Shown one piece after another: positions 50,170 through 60,500 of a DNA stretch of 64,000 bases. The DNA comes from Candidatus Magasanikiibacteriota bacterium (lineage in GTDB: Bacteria > Patescibacteria > ABY1 > Magasanikbacterales > 2-02-FULL-50-9b), in assembly GCA_903893485.1 (NCBI GenBank), contig CAITMK010000012.1, forward strand, positions 89,262 to 153,261, in the 5' to 3' direction. Below the pieces are notes generated by a model that saw nothing but the letters and a program-made list of their open reading frames with translations, had not been told where the DNA came from and did no database searches. Both the position numbers and the translations under genes were made by a program. Numbering within the stretch: position 1 is the first letter of the stretch; the number at the start of each line of letters is the position of its first letter.

Positions 50170-51315
50170 ATGCTCGAATCAGAAAAACAGCTGCACGAAC
50201 TTAACACCCAAATCAAAGAAGCCCGTGCTCTCCTCGACCACCCACGCAAAGCGGTGGAAGTTAAGGCGCTTGAAATTGAAATGGGTGATGCAGATTTTTG
50301 GAAAAATCCAGAAAACGCGGCGAAAGTTTCCAAGAAACGCGAAGAATTAGTGCGCGAGCTTGAGCTGTGGACTAAAATTCAAACAGAAGTTGAGCAGCTG
50401 ATCGCGCTCGCAGAAATGCCAGAGGCTGAACATGATCTGGATCTGCGCGCAGAAATCGAAACGCGCGCCAACGAGCTCGCCGAAGAATACAAAAAACTCG
50501 AATTTTATTTATTGTTTTCCGAGCAGTACGACGAAAACTCAATCATCATGGCGATTCACGCAGGTACCGGTGGCACCGAAGCGATGGATTGGGCTGCAAT
50601 GCTCCAACGTATGTATTTGCGCTACTTCGAAAAAAAGGGTTGGCGCGTAAATATTGTTGACTATTCACCAGGCATGGAAGCAGGTCTTAAGTCCGTGGTT
50701 ATGGAAGTCAACGGCCGCTTTGCGTATGGCAACATGAAGGGTGAGCATGGTACGCACCGCTTGGTTCGCATGTCTCCGTTTAATGCAGATGGCCTTCGCC
50801 AAACGTCATTTGCACTCGTGGAAATCATGCCGCAAATCGAACAAGATTCTGATTTAGTGATCGATCCAAAAGACGTGCGCATCGATACCATGACAGCAGG
50901 CGGCAACGGCGGACAATCTGTGAACACTACCTACAGTGCAATTCGTTTGGTGCACATTCCAACTGGCATTATTATTTCCGTGCAGAACGAACGATCACAA
51001 TTGCAAAACAAAGAAACCGCATTTAAAATTTTGAAAGCACGTTTGCTGGCGTTGCAACTGCAAGCGCAAAAAAAAGAACGCGAAGAGCTCCGCGGCGAAC
51101 ACAAATCCGCTGAGTGGGGAAATCAAATTCGCTCGTATGTTTTGGCGCCATATCGCATGGTGAAAGATTTGCGTACGCGCCACGAAACGTCGGATACCGA
51201 CGGGGTGCTCGATGGCGATCTGGATCCATTTGTAGAAAGTTATTTGCGTTGGATGAAAGTAAAGGGCAATGAGGCGCGCGCGGCAAGCGATGAGCCAGAT
51301 TATGAAGACGTTTAA
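50170..51315 (+). CDS. prfB: Peptide chain release factor 2
   Basis: 381 residues. It releases peptides at UGA and UAA. The stop-codon recognition tripeptide SPF is at 202-204 (RMSPFNADGLRQTSFA), identifying RF2 rather than RF1. The catalytic GGQ is at 247-249 in GGNGGQSVNTT, where most RFs have GAGGQHVN. The coiled-coil domain 1 fills the first 110 residues. The autoregulatory +1 frameshift found in most bacterial prfB genes is absent: the corresponding Leu-Asp (residues 22-23) is coded CTC GAC in the main frame. The MFS gene overlaps its end by 14 bases. Confidence 0.96.
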   Translation: MLESEKQLHELNTQIKEARALLDHPRKAVEVKALEIEMGDADFWKNPENAAKVSKKREELVRELELWTKIQTEVEQLIALAEMPEAEHDLDLRAEIETRANELAEEYKKLEFYLLFSEQYDENSIIMAIHAGTGGTEAMDWAAMLQRMYLRYFEKKGWRVNIVDYSPGMEAGLKSVVMEVNGRFAYGNMKGEHGTHRLVRMSPFNADGLRQTSFALVEIMPQIEQDSDLVIDPKDVRIDTMTAGGNGGQSVNTTYSAIRLVHIPTGIIISVQNERSQLQNKETAFKILKARLLALQLQAQKKEREELRGEHKSAEWGNQIRSYVLAPYRMVKDLRTRHETSDTDGVLDGDLDPFVESYLRWMKVKGNEARAASDEPDYEDV

Positions 51316-52504
51316 TCGCGCGCTCGAGCTGCCAAAAAATTTTAAGCGCATGTTTTGGATACAAGCGCTCATGAATTTTAAATTGCTCAACACAATCATT
51401 TCAATTTTTTATGCGCATCGTGGACTTTCGCTCCGCGAGATTTTTTTACTCGGCGTGGTTTTTGCAATTACTAATTTACTTTTTGAAATTCCATCAAGTT
51501 ACGCCGCAGACAAATGGGGGCGCAAAAAAACAATTGCGGTTGCGGTAGTATTTTTGCTCCTCAGTAGTGTGTGTGATTATTTCGCGCATTCATTTTTATT
51601 TTTTGTGATGGATCTTGCTTGTTATGCACTGTCATATTCATTCATGACCGGCACGGATGATGCGCTTATTTATGATACGGCACGCGAGTTGGGGCAAGAA
51701 AAAAATAGTGCAAAAGAGCTCGGGAATTATTATTCTGCACAGCGTTTTTTTAAAATTGTAACACCACTTATGGCAGTTGCAATTGCAAGTGGCATGCTTG
51801 AATGGCAATTTAAAACAATTATCGTGATTGAGTTTGTGACCACAATGGCCGCGCTTCCATTTGTATGGCGAATCGTTGAACCGGTACATAAAATGGAGGT
51901 AGAAAAAGTGGAAGCAGGTATTATTTTAGATGCCTGGAATTTGATTCGTAATGATTGGGATTTAATACGGATGATTCTAAATCGTACCATCATGTTCACG
52001 GCAAGTTTTTTAATTTGGCGCATTCATCAGGAATATTTTTTGAGCATTGGCGTGCCGGTATGGACGCTTGGCATTATGTGGGCACTTTTGCATCTTGCGC
52101 TGTATGTGGGTAACCGTAAAATCGATGGCATATTGCCACGGTTTAGTGCAGAACAAAAAATTAATGCGTTGAATACTATTTTTGTTCTTGGGGCGATTGC
52201 TTTTACCATTTTCGCTTTTGAGGGGGCAAATAAATGGTTACTCATTGCTTCATTTAGTATTTTTACGGTTGCTGAAACGGCGCGTTGGTCTTTATTTTCT
52301 GATCTTTTTAATAAACGTAGTAAATCTTATAATCGTGCCACAACGCTTTCGCTTACAAACTTGCTAAAAAGTTTTTTTGATGTACCACTAGCCCTTGGCG
52401 CTGCAGCCATTGTTGCATTTGGACCGCCATATGTTTTTCTTTTTGTAACCACAATTGCTGTCGCTATTGCCATTTTCATGCCGGTTAAAAAAACACGCGT
52501 ATGA
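51302..52504 (+). CDS. Major facilitator superfamily transporter
   Basis: 400 residues with 11-12 membrane helices. The family loop 2-3 motif is visible as SSYAADKWGRKKTIAVA (G-x-x-x-D-x-x-G-R-[RK]). Substrate unknown; the closest plan is of drug or metabolite exporters. ATG 51302 overlaps prfB by 14 bases (51290 is also possible), and the next gene begins on the same ATGA as this stop, so prfB-MFS-tsaC-rsmA form one tightly packed operon. Confidence 0.85.
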   Translation: MKTFNRALELPKNFKRMFWIQALMNFKLLNTIISIFYAHRGLSLREIFLLGVVFAITNLLFEIPSSYAADKWGRKKTIAVAVVFLLLSSVCDYFAHSFLFFVMDLACYALSYSFMTGTDDALIYDTARELGQEKNSAKELGNYYSAQRFFKIVTPLMAVAIASGMLEWQFKTIIVIEFVTTMAALPFVWRIVEPVHKMEVEKVEAGIILDAWNLIRNDWDLIRMILNRTIMFTASFLIWRIHQEYFLSIGVPVWTLGIMWALLHLALYVGNRKIDGILPRFSAEQKINALNTIFVLGAIAFTIFAFEGANKWLLIASFSIFTVAETARWSLFSDLFNKRSKSYNRATTLSLTNLLKSFFDVPLALGAAAIVAFGPPYVFLFVTTIAVAIAIFMPVKKTRV

Positions 52505-53043
52505 TTTATATTTTTCCCACTGAAACTTCATACGGTATTGGCTGCGATGCGCGTGACGCGGCAGCGGTTAGAAAAGTTTTTGAAATAAAAAAACGCGCAC
52601 CAGAAAAATCCGTGCCACTGATTGCGGCAAACGCAGAAATGGTTGCAAAATATGTTGACGCGGCGGTTTGGCAAAACCTTGAAGTTGAGCGCGCGGTGCA
52701 AAATTTTTGGCCCGGCGCGTTAACATTAGTTTTGCCCGCAAATGATTTTGCGCGCCGCACACTTGCGCCGCAAACCATTGCGGCAGATAATACCATTGCA
52801 ATTCGCGTATCCGGCCACGCGGCAGCGCGTGATCTTTCGGCACAAATTGGCGCGCCGATTGTTGCAACCTCGGCAAATGTGGCGGGAGATCCTGCAGCGT
52901 ACACCGCAGCAGATGCACAAAAATTAATTGGCGTGGATACATTTCTGGATGGCGGCGATTTGCCACTCGCCCCCGCATCAACCATCGTTCGATTTACTAA
53001 CAACACTTGGGAAATTATTCGCCAAGGCTCAATAAAATTATAA
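52501..53043 (+). CDS. tsaC: Threonylcarbamoyl-AMP synthase (Sua5/YrdC/TsaC)
   Basis: 180 residues. It makes threonylcarbamoyl-AMP from threonine, bicarbonate and ATP for the t6A37 modification of ANN-decoding tRNAs. The YrdC fold is clear: FPTETSYGIGCDA at the N-terminus, KKRAPEKSVPLIA for the nucleotide site, FWPGALTLVLP, IAIRVSGH, IVATSANVAGDPA and the closing PASTIVRF. It is the short TsaC form with no Sua5 C-terminal domain. It overlaps the MFS gene by four bases and precedes rsmA by one. Confidence 0.94.
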   Translation: MIYIFPTETSYGIGCDARDAAAVRKVFEIKKRAPEKSVPLIAANAEMVAKYVDAAVWQNLEVERAVQNFWPGALTLVLPANDFARRTLAPQTIAADNTIAIRVSGHAAARDLSAQIGAPIVATSANVAGDPAAYTAADAQKLIGVDTFLDGGDLPLAPASTIVRFTNNTWEIIRQGSIKL

Positions 53044-53044
53044 T

Positions 53045-53881
53045 ATGTTAACGCGTGGATTCGTCGAAAATAAAATCAAAACGCTTGGTTTGCGCCCTTC
53101 GCGCGGCAACGGACAAAACTTTTTAATTGAACAGCATCCGCTTGATGAAATTATTGGTGCGGCAGAAGTTCACGCGGATGATCATGTCTTGGAAATTGGG
53201 CCGGGTCTTGGCGCGCTCACTGAAGATCTTATCAAAACGGGCGCTGAAGTGACCGCGATAGAATTTGATCCAAAACTTGCGGCGCTGCTCACGGCCATGT
53301 ACGAAAAAAATCCACGCGTGCATATCATCCAGGGTAATGCGTTGCATGTGGCGACCCCAGATTTTTTGGCTGGCCTTAAAAAATACAAAATTGTTGCAAA
53401 TATTCCGTATCACATTACCAGCGATTTGTTGCGCCATTTTACGGATTGCCCATTTCCACCAACACGCATGTGTTTGCTGATTCAAAAAGAAGTTGCCGAA
53501 CGAATTACCGCACTTCCGCCAAACATGAGCCAGCTTGCATTCTTTTCACAGTGGTTTGCGGATATCACGTATATTGCGACGGTGCCGCGCACTGCTTTTT
53601 TGCCAGCACCAGAGGTTGATTCAGCAATTATTCGCCTAGACCTCGGACAGGGAAGGGCAGCGGCAGACAAACTCTCGCCGCAAGAACAAAAAGAAGTTTT
53701 TTCTTTAGTGAAACGGGGCTTCTCGAACCCTCGCAAACAGCTTGCAAACAATTTAACCATTAAAAAATTTCCTCACGCGGCAGAAAAATTTGATTTTTCA
53801 CGTCGCGCCGAAACACTTTCCGTAGAGGAGTGGATAACATTGTATAAATTACTTGGCCAGACACCAAAAAATAACGTATAA
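53045..53881 (+). CDS. rsmA: 16S rRNA adenine dimethyltransferase
   Basis: 278 residues (KsgA/RsmA). It dimethylates the two adjacent adenines in the 3' terminal helix of 16S rRNA during small-subunit assembly. GQNFLIEQ (24-31) is the N-terminal signature, LEIGPGLGALTEDLIKTGA the SAM-binding motif I, AIEFDPKLAALL the acidic SAM contact and IVANIPYHITSDLL the catalytic NIPY motif. The helical C-terminal domain is intact. It ends the prfB-started operon. Confidence 0.96.
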   Translation: MLTRGFVENKIKTLGLRPSRGNGQNFLIEQHPLDEIIGAAEVHADDHVLEIGPGLGALTEDLIKTGAEVTAIEFDPKLAALLTAMYEKNPRVHIIQGNALHVATPDFLAGLKKYKIVANIPYHITSDLLRHFTDCPFPPTRMCLLIQKEVAERITALPPNMSQLAFFSQWFADITYIATVPRTAFLPAPEVDSAIIRLDLGQGRAAADKLSPQEQKEVFSLVKRGFSNPRKQLANNLTIKKFPHAAEKFDFSRRAETLSVEEWITLYKLLGQTPKNNV

Positions 53882-53882
53882 T
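53877..53882 (+). promoter_or_regulatory. -10 box upstream of the 53909 gene
   Basis: TATAAT spanning the rsmA stop, with a TTGGCC-like -35 about 18 bases before it. Confidence 0.4.
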
Positions 53883-53908
53883 ACGTTTGCGCTTTTGCGT
53901 GAACACGT

Positions 53909-54559
53909 GTGTCAGATCAAGACGAATTATTTTCACATCCAGAAGATCACCAACCGCACCCATACCGTACGGTTCTTATTGTTGTAATCTTGGTTTTATT
54001 TACGGTTACGATTTTGGCGCAATTTAAATCAACGTTTAAGTCATACGACAAACGGGTGATTGGTGCGCCAGTCCTTACCGCCGACGAACAACAAAAAAAT
54101 CAGATCGACGCTTTGAAAAAGACGGACACGGATGGCGATGGGCTATCGGATTATGATGAATTATATATTTATCACACTAGCCCATACCTAAAAGATACCG
54201 ATGGTGATGGTATTCCGGACGGTGAAGAAATAAAACGTGGCACCGACCCACTTTGTGCCGAAGGCAAGCAGTGCGGAATTAATCTTACTGCAGACACGGG
54301 CAGTGCAAGTTCAACGGCACCAGCGTCAGCGCCAGCTCCTGCCGCCGATACAACCGTTCAGGCTCTTGCGCCGCAAGTTACCGGCCCCGCGCCAACCGCT
54401 TCGTCGCTCTCGCAGTTCACCACCGCTCAAATTCGTGACGCATTGGTTGCGAATGGAGTTCCAAAAGACAAAATAGACGCATTATCCGATGCGCAACTTC
54501 TGCAACTTATGCAAGAAGCGCAAACGGGTGCGGCAACCTCAACAGCCACTCCTCAATAA
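53909..54559 (+). CDS. Membrane-anchored protein with TSP3-type calcium repeats
   Basis: 216 residues from GTG 53909. One membrane segment (about 22-41, LIVVILVLFTVTILAQF) leaves the C-terminus outside. Two thrombospondin type 3 / EF-hand-like repeats follow (DTDGDGLSDYDELYIYHTSP and DTDGDGIPDGEEIKRGTDP), with calcium-type Asp spacing. An Ala/Pro linker leads to a short helical domain (SQFTTAQIRDALVANGVP...LSDAQLLQLMQEAQ). It is seven bases before the 2954-residue gene, so they form a pair. A role in supporting that protein at the surface is inferred. Confidence 0.75.
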   Translation: MSDQDELFSHPEDHQPHPYRTVLIVVILVLFTVTILAQFKSTFKSYDKRVIGAPVLTADEQQKNQIDALKKTDTDGDGLSDYDELYIYHTSPYLKDTDGDGIPDGEEIKRGTDPLCAEGKQCGINLTADTGSASSTAPASAPAPAADTTVQALAPQVTGPAPTASSLSQFTTAQIRDALVANGVPKDKIDALSDAQLLQLMQEAQTGAATSTATPQ

Positions 54560-54565
54560 TAGCCT

Positions 54566-57500
54566 ATGTTGCGTTCATTTTTTCAAAAATATTCAAAACA
54601 GGTCATAGTGCTTTCATTGGTTGCAACATTGGTGTTTCCAAATATTGCGAGTGCACAGTTGGTTACCACAGATCCTGTTGTAACCGGTTGGACAACGGCT
54701 AAATTTATTTCAGATAAGGCGTACCAAACAATTGTTCCAGTATTGCAAAATGCAGCAACCGTGGCCGTCGTTAACGTGAGTCAACAAGTTGCTCGTGATG
54801 CCGCAGAATCCGTGGCAACATGGATTACCTCCGGCGGTAAGGGTCAGAATCCATTGCAATACATGAAGAGTCCAACGGATTATATTAAATCTGCTGGTGC
54901 GCAAGGCCTTGGCGATTTTTTGGGTAATTATTCGCAGGCACTTGGCCTCGGTGACTTTTTATGTCACCCAACCGTTGGCGCAATTGCGGTTCCAACGGGT
55001 CTTTTGGATTTGTTTAGTCCGCCAGACATCAATATTAATGCAAACATCGATTTAGGATTGCCACCTGCAATTACCGTGCAACCAAAATGTGATTTTCAAA
55101 GTGTTTTGGATTCATATGATGCGTTGGGCACATCAGTTAGCCAGACCTCAGATCAATTATTAGGTTCAATTGGCGATATTGCAAAAAAGGGTGGAGAAAT
55201 CGACAGTGTCATGGCCGATCAAATGCAAGCGTTTACTAAAATGCAGATTTCAGCGTCACAAACTGCAGCCACACTTGCCGCAAGTCCATCTCATGCGCCG
55301 GTAGTTTCTCCAATTTCAGGTGATATTTTGCGCCCAGGTTCATTGGTTGCGATCGAAGCTTCTGCAAATACTGCAAAAGCGCAACAAGAAAAAGAAACGC
55401 AAACCATGTCAGGTCTTTTAGCGTCAGGCGCAAGTGCAATTCCATCAATCTTTGCTTCAACGTTGTTTAACAGCCTTTCCAAAAAAATAATGGAGCGCTT
55501 GTTTAGTGGTAAGGGTGATGTGCCATCATCAGAAGAAAAGCTTGGTTTAAATTTGGCAAACGCGTTTGGCGCAGGCGGACGTGCTGTTGCAAATGGCACC
55601 GCATCAACTAATATTTTTACGAGCACAAAAACCGCAACGGTTTCAGAAGGCGATTGGGATCAACTTACCGTATTTTCATCTTGCCCAACAGAATTTGCCC
55701 AAGCTGATAACTGTGTCATCGAACAAGGTTTTGCCTCGGCGATCCGTAACGCACAAACGGGAAATGCGCTTACCGTTAAAGATGCACTTGCCAACGGCAC
55801 ACTTCATGGCGATTGGGAATTGGTGCCACCATCGCAAGTCGCCCAAAACGAAGATCCAAACTGCTACAAGAGTTCATATTGTTACAGCAACTTGGTTAAA
55901 TTGCGTAAGGCGCGTATTATTCCAATTGGATGGGAAATCGCAGCCGCAAATTCCGATGGCAATGGCAAAGTCACGCTTGGTTTAGTTGCTTCTAAATTTA
56001 ATGATTGTGCCTACGTAAAAAATGTTCCAACACGCGATCCCCAGCACCCTTATTGTCATTTGATTGATCCAGATTGGGTACTCAAAATGCCACAAACAGT
56101 TTGTCGCGCGAAAGTATACGGCAGCGTGCCAGAAAGTTCACAAGGTGCTTCACGTCAGCAAGAATGTGCCGACGAAACGTCATGTTTGCAAGAAGATTCA
56201 ACCGGGCAGTGTACTGGTGCCTACGGCTACTGCATGCGTGAGAGAAATACCTTTACCTTCGACGCGCCTTCATGTCCTGCGCAATTTGCAGGTTGCCGTA
56301 CGTTTAGCAACAAACAATCCGGCGAGGTAAATCTTATCGAATCAACCGTTGATTCGTCACAGTGTACTGCAGCAAACGCTGGTTGTACCGGCTATATTAC
56401 TGATTATAAAGGTGGGGCATACGATCAAACGAGTACCAAAATTTATCTTAACGCATCGGCTCCAACTTGTGAGGCGAAAAATATTGGTTGTACCGAAGTT
56501 ACGGATACAAATAACGCGCAAACCGCATTTGTACGTTTGCCACCTGCAACATTAGGCTGTAAAGGTGAATCAACTGATCCGGTACAATGTGCTGATTATG
56601 CTCAGGCGTGTACTGTCGATGAAGTTGGTTGTGAATTATACAAACCAACCGAGGGTGCGGATCCAGCGGTCCCTGGTATCGCAACATTTGCAACTCGCGA
56701 TAGCACGGGCGCCGTAACAAATGGTGAATGGAACAACGAATGTCCAAGCGAATGTGTGGGCTATGCTTCATATTACCAGGTTCCAACGCAATCCGAGCCA
56801 ACTCAAAATGTAACGACCGCATTTATTCCAAGAAGTGCTACCGAATGTACTCAAGAAGATGCTGGTTGTGATGCATATTTGAATACCGACACATCGGCAA
56901 AAGGTGCGGGTAAAACAGATTATTACACGCAATTGCAGCGTTGCCGAAAGCCAGATGACACGGGTATTAATTTTGCAACATTTTATACGTGGGAAGGTTC
57001 CGACAATCAAGGCTATCAGTTGCATCAGCATGCACTGGTTACCGATCCTGCAGACGGAAGCCCAGTATATGATGCGGCGAGTGCAGATATTACAACATAT
57101 AATACCGCATGTAATGAAACAACCTATAAAAATGATCGCTTAATAAACGGCAAACCAAATCCAAATTTTGATCCAGATTGTCGTGAATTGCTCAGCAATA
57201 CCGGCGGTGGCGCAAGCACGGGTAAAACTTTTTATCGCCTGATTTCAAAAACCTTGCCAGTTTCAGCTGATTGTACTTCATACCGTAAAGAAAGCGTGAC
57301 TCAGTCTGATTGTGAGGCAAGCCGTGGCGTATTCTCGTCCGGCGCTTGCGCATACGAAGCAATTCCAGCTCAGTCGCTTACCTGTAAAGCAGAATCTGTT
57401 GGTTGCCGTGGGTATCAGGGTGCAACAGCTGCTGATGCGCAAAACATTTTGACTGATAATTTTAGTACGCTTGGTAGCTGGACCGGCGGTATTCTTTCTG

Positions 57501-60500
57501 CCGAAGGTATTACGGTTGGCGATACCGTACTTAAAGTTACCGACGCAACCGCTGGCGGTAAACATGCCATTAAGCTTGCGGGCGGAAAAACATATAATCT
57601 GCGGTTTTGGGCAAAAGGCGTAAATACGTTTGACGTTGCAATTACAAGCCCAAACAATGGTGGCGCCGTGTACAAATTTAGTCAGGTTTCACAAACATTG
57701 GCTCCAGAGTGGCGTGCTTACGAGTTAAATTCGGTGAGTATTCCAAATGCAGATGATTCGGCGATTATTAGCTTCATTCCATCAAGCACAGCAAATTCAG
57801 TTTTATACGTCGATAACGTAACGCTCAAGGAACAAGGTGAGGTGCTTTACGAAATTCGTGACTCATGGAAAACGCCAACGTCTTGTGATCCAAATCCAGG
57901 CGATGGCATGCCAGGCCCTGCGCTTAACTGTCGTGAATATCAGCCGCAATCTGATACCAAAAAACCAACCGTATATTTGACCAGCTTCACTAATTTGTGT
58001 CGCCCACAATCCGCGGGTTGTTCACGGTATCAAAATACTTATAATACCCAGGAAATTACCGAACGCACCGTTCCTGTTTCGAAAGATGGCAAAATTACCA
58101 AAACAATTCCAGCGGATGATTTTGCGTACGTAATTGCAAAACCATCGGCATTCTGTACACAAGACAAAAAAGGTTGTAGCGCGCTTGGCGTTGAATCTTC
58201 GGATGCGCAAGGCCATGCAACACTCGATACCGTATATAAGATCAACAATCCAGAAACCTATAGCACCACCTCATGTTTCCAAGAAGAGGAATGGTGCCAA
58301 ACCTTTACCGCTGACGGCGGTCAGCAGCGTTACTTTAAATACCCTCCGCAAGATCATCAATGTGAATATCGCGATAGTGTTGATATTGCAGGGGTAAGCC
58401 ACAGTGGTTGGTTTAAAGTAGGTAGTGTTGCGGACCCATGCTACACCGATTATTTGGATTCCACGGGCGCATATGGCATTTATCACAATGCTGACGCAAG
58501 TTATGTGGGCAACGTTGGATTGTGTACCAAGGATTTCAACGCATGTACACAGTTCATCGATCATGCCGACACCAGTCGCGAAAATCCAGCGGGCCGTTCA
58601 TACTTCCTCATGAATAATTCCAAGCTTGATACGACATCGTGTAATGGCAACGCGTCGCCAAAAGCTGGTTGTGTGCTTTTGGAAAACACGTCAGCAAGCT
58701 CCACAAATAATAATATTGCAACGTTGGCGACCTATTGTAAGTCGGATCCAACGGTATCGCCAAATTGTGGTACGATTTTGTCAGATCTTGGCATTACGGC
58801 TGATCAGCAGCAAAAAGATGGCACCGCCGTATCGCCAGTTACCGCAGCTCCGTTTGTGGCGCCAGATCCTAATGATCAGATTGATTGCAGTGCAGCATCA
58901 AATCTAGGCCTTTATCAGGCGACTTCTTGTGATGACAAGCTCAGCCTTCTTAAAAAAGTTTCATTGAATGGAGTTATCGTTGAGCACGCAGCTGTCATTG
59001 GATTAAACAATCTCGTGACCTTTACTACAAAAACAGTCGATATCTCAAATCGAAATTGCACAACTGACAGTGAACTTATCGATAATGATGTCGCAGAAGT
59101 TCAAATTAAATGCTCAACTTACGCCGATGCAAATGTCTTAGTTAAGGCTCGTCCTGATCGCACTTGTTCAGAATGGCTATCGTGTAAGAGTTCGGCAACG
59201 GTGTACGATCCTCAATCGGGCAAATACAAGAGTGTTTGTTCAGAACTTGGTGTTTGTAACAAACTCTCCAGCGATTCTGGCGCGGTTGGCCAATGTGCAA
59301 ATTGGGTTGTACCTCAGCCAGGAAGCGACCAAGATATTCAGCGCACAAAACCACTTACCACGGATGAGTATGTTTCTCGTAATGTGGGTTGGTATGGCCA
59401 AGAATACACGGGCTATTCGCTCTGGAATAAATTCCAGCCGGATCAGTTAGGTTGGTTTAATGCAGCTACCGCCGGAGCAACCAGTGATTTGGTGTTGGGT
59501 GCGGGTCTTCATAGTACCGATTGTAATATCAAAAATGATGGCGACCCATGCACTGCCGACATCTTTAATGATTCAAAATTTGTTAAAGATCCAGATCTGG
59601 TTTATGACGGAAGCTGTTACGCTAAAAAATGTTGGTATTCTGCCGATGGTTTAAAACGTAAACAAGCGACGCTCGATGATTACACCAAACTCACGTGTCG
59701 TGGCTATCCAGAAGTTGATTCACCATTTCCATCGACCGTTGTTGACCAAACAAATATTTTTGGGGTACCGACCAAACGCGCGGCAAATTTTTCTGCGGTA
59801 AATATTTGTGACACCAACGCATTCGTCCAACCATTCCGCAGCTCAGATGATTGGTTAAATATTACTGATTTTGCGGCAATTACGGGTGAGGGCGTCACAA
59901 ATTCGGCAAATGGCTCTTGTGAATGTTCTTATAAAAAAGTTACTTACGGCGATATCGGTGATGTTCATTACTATTCCCTAAAGAATAGTCCGGTGATTGA
60001 ATTTTTCCATGTAGGCGATATCGTGATTCCAAATCAAAAGTGTGCTGATAAGACGGATGTTTCACATGTTCCAGCAAAAATTACACGCGCGTCAAATGGC
60101 TCATATGATGTTGCTTTCTCGGGAACTTGTAGCCTTGTCCCAAGCGGCGTATTAAAAAATCTTTCTACTGCGGATTTTTATAAGGCGGGTATCAACATTG
60201 ATAAGATTCCATTGGGCGTTAAAGATCGTGCGATTGGCTTTTCAGATACGCTGGTTGGTGGTGATGGTACGTGGTATGCAATCACCATCGATTATTACGA
60301 CGAATCCGCAAAGTTGTACCACACCACATTTCCGGATCTTCAAAAACTTACCCTGACTAGTGATCAAATCGCAATTCCAGCATCTTCAATAACTGCAAAT
60401 ACAGGCGAGGTTCCTCCAAAGGGTATTTGTGATGGTGGCTGGTATGTAAATGGTAGTAAGGTTGTGGCATCACCAGATGCAGTCAGCAAAAAAGGCGTTT

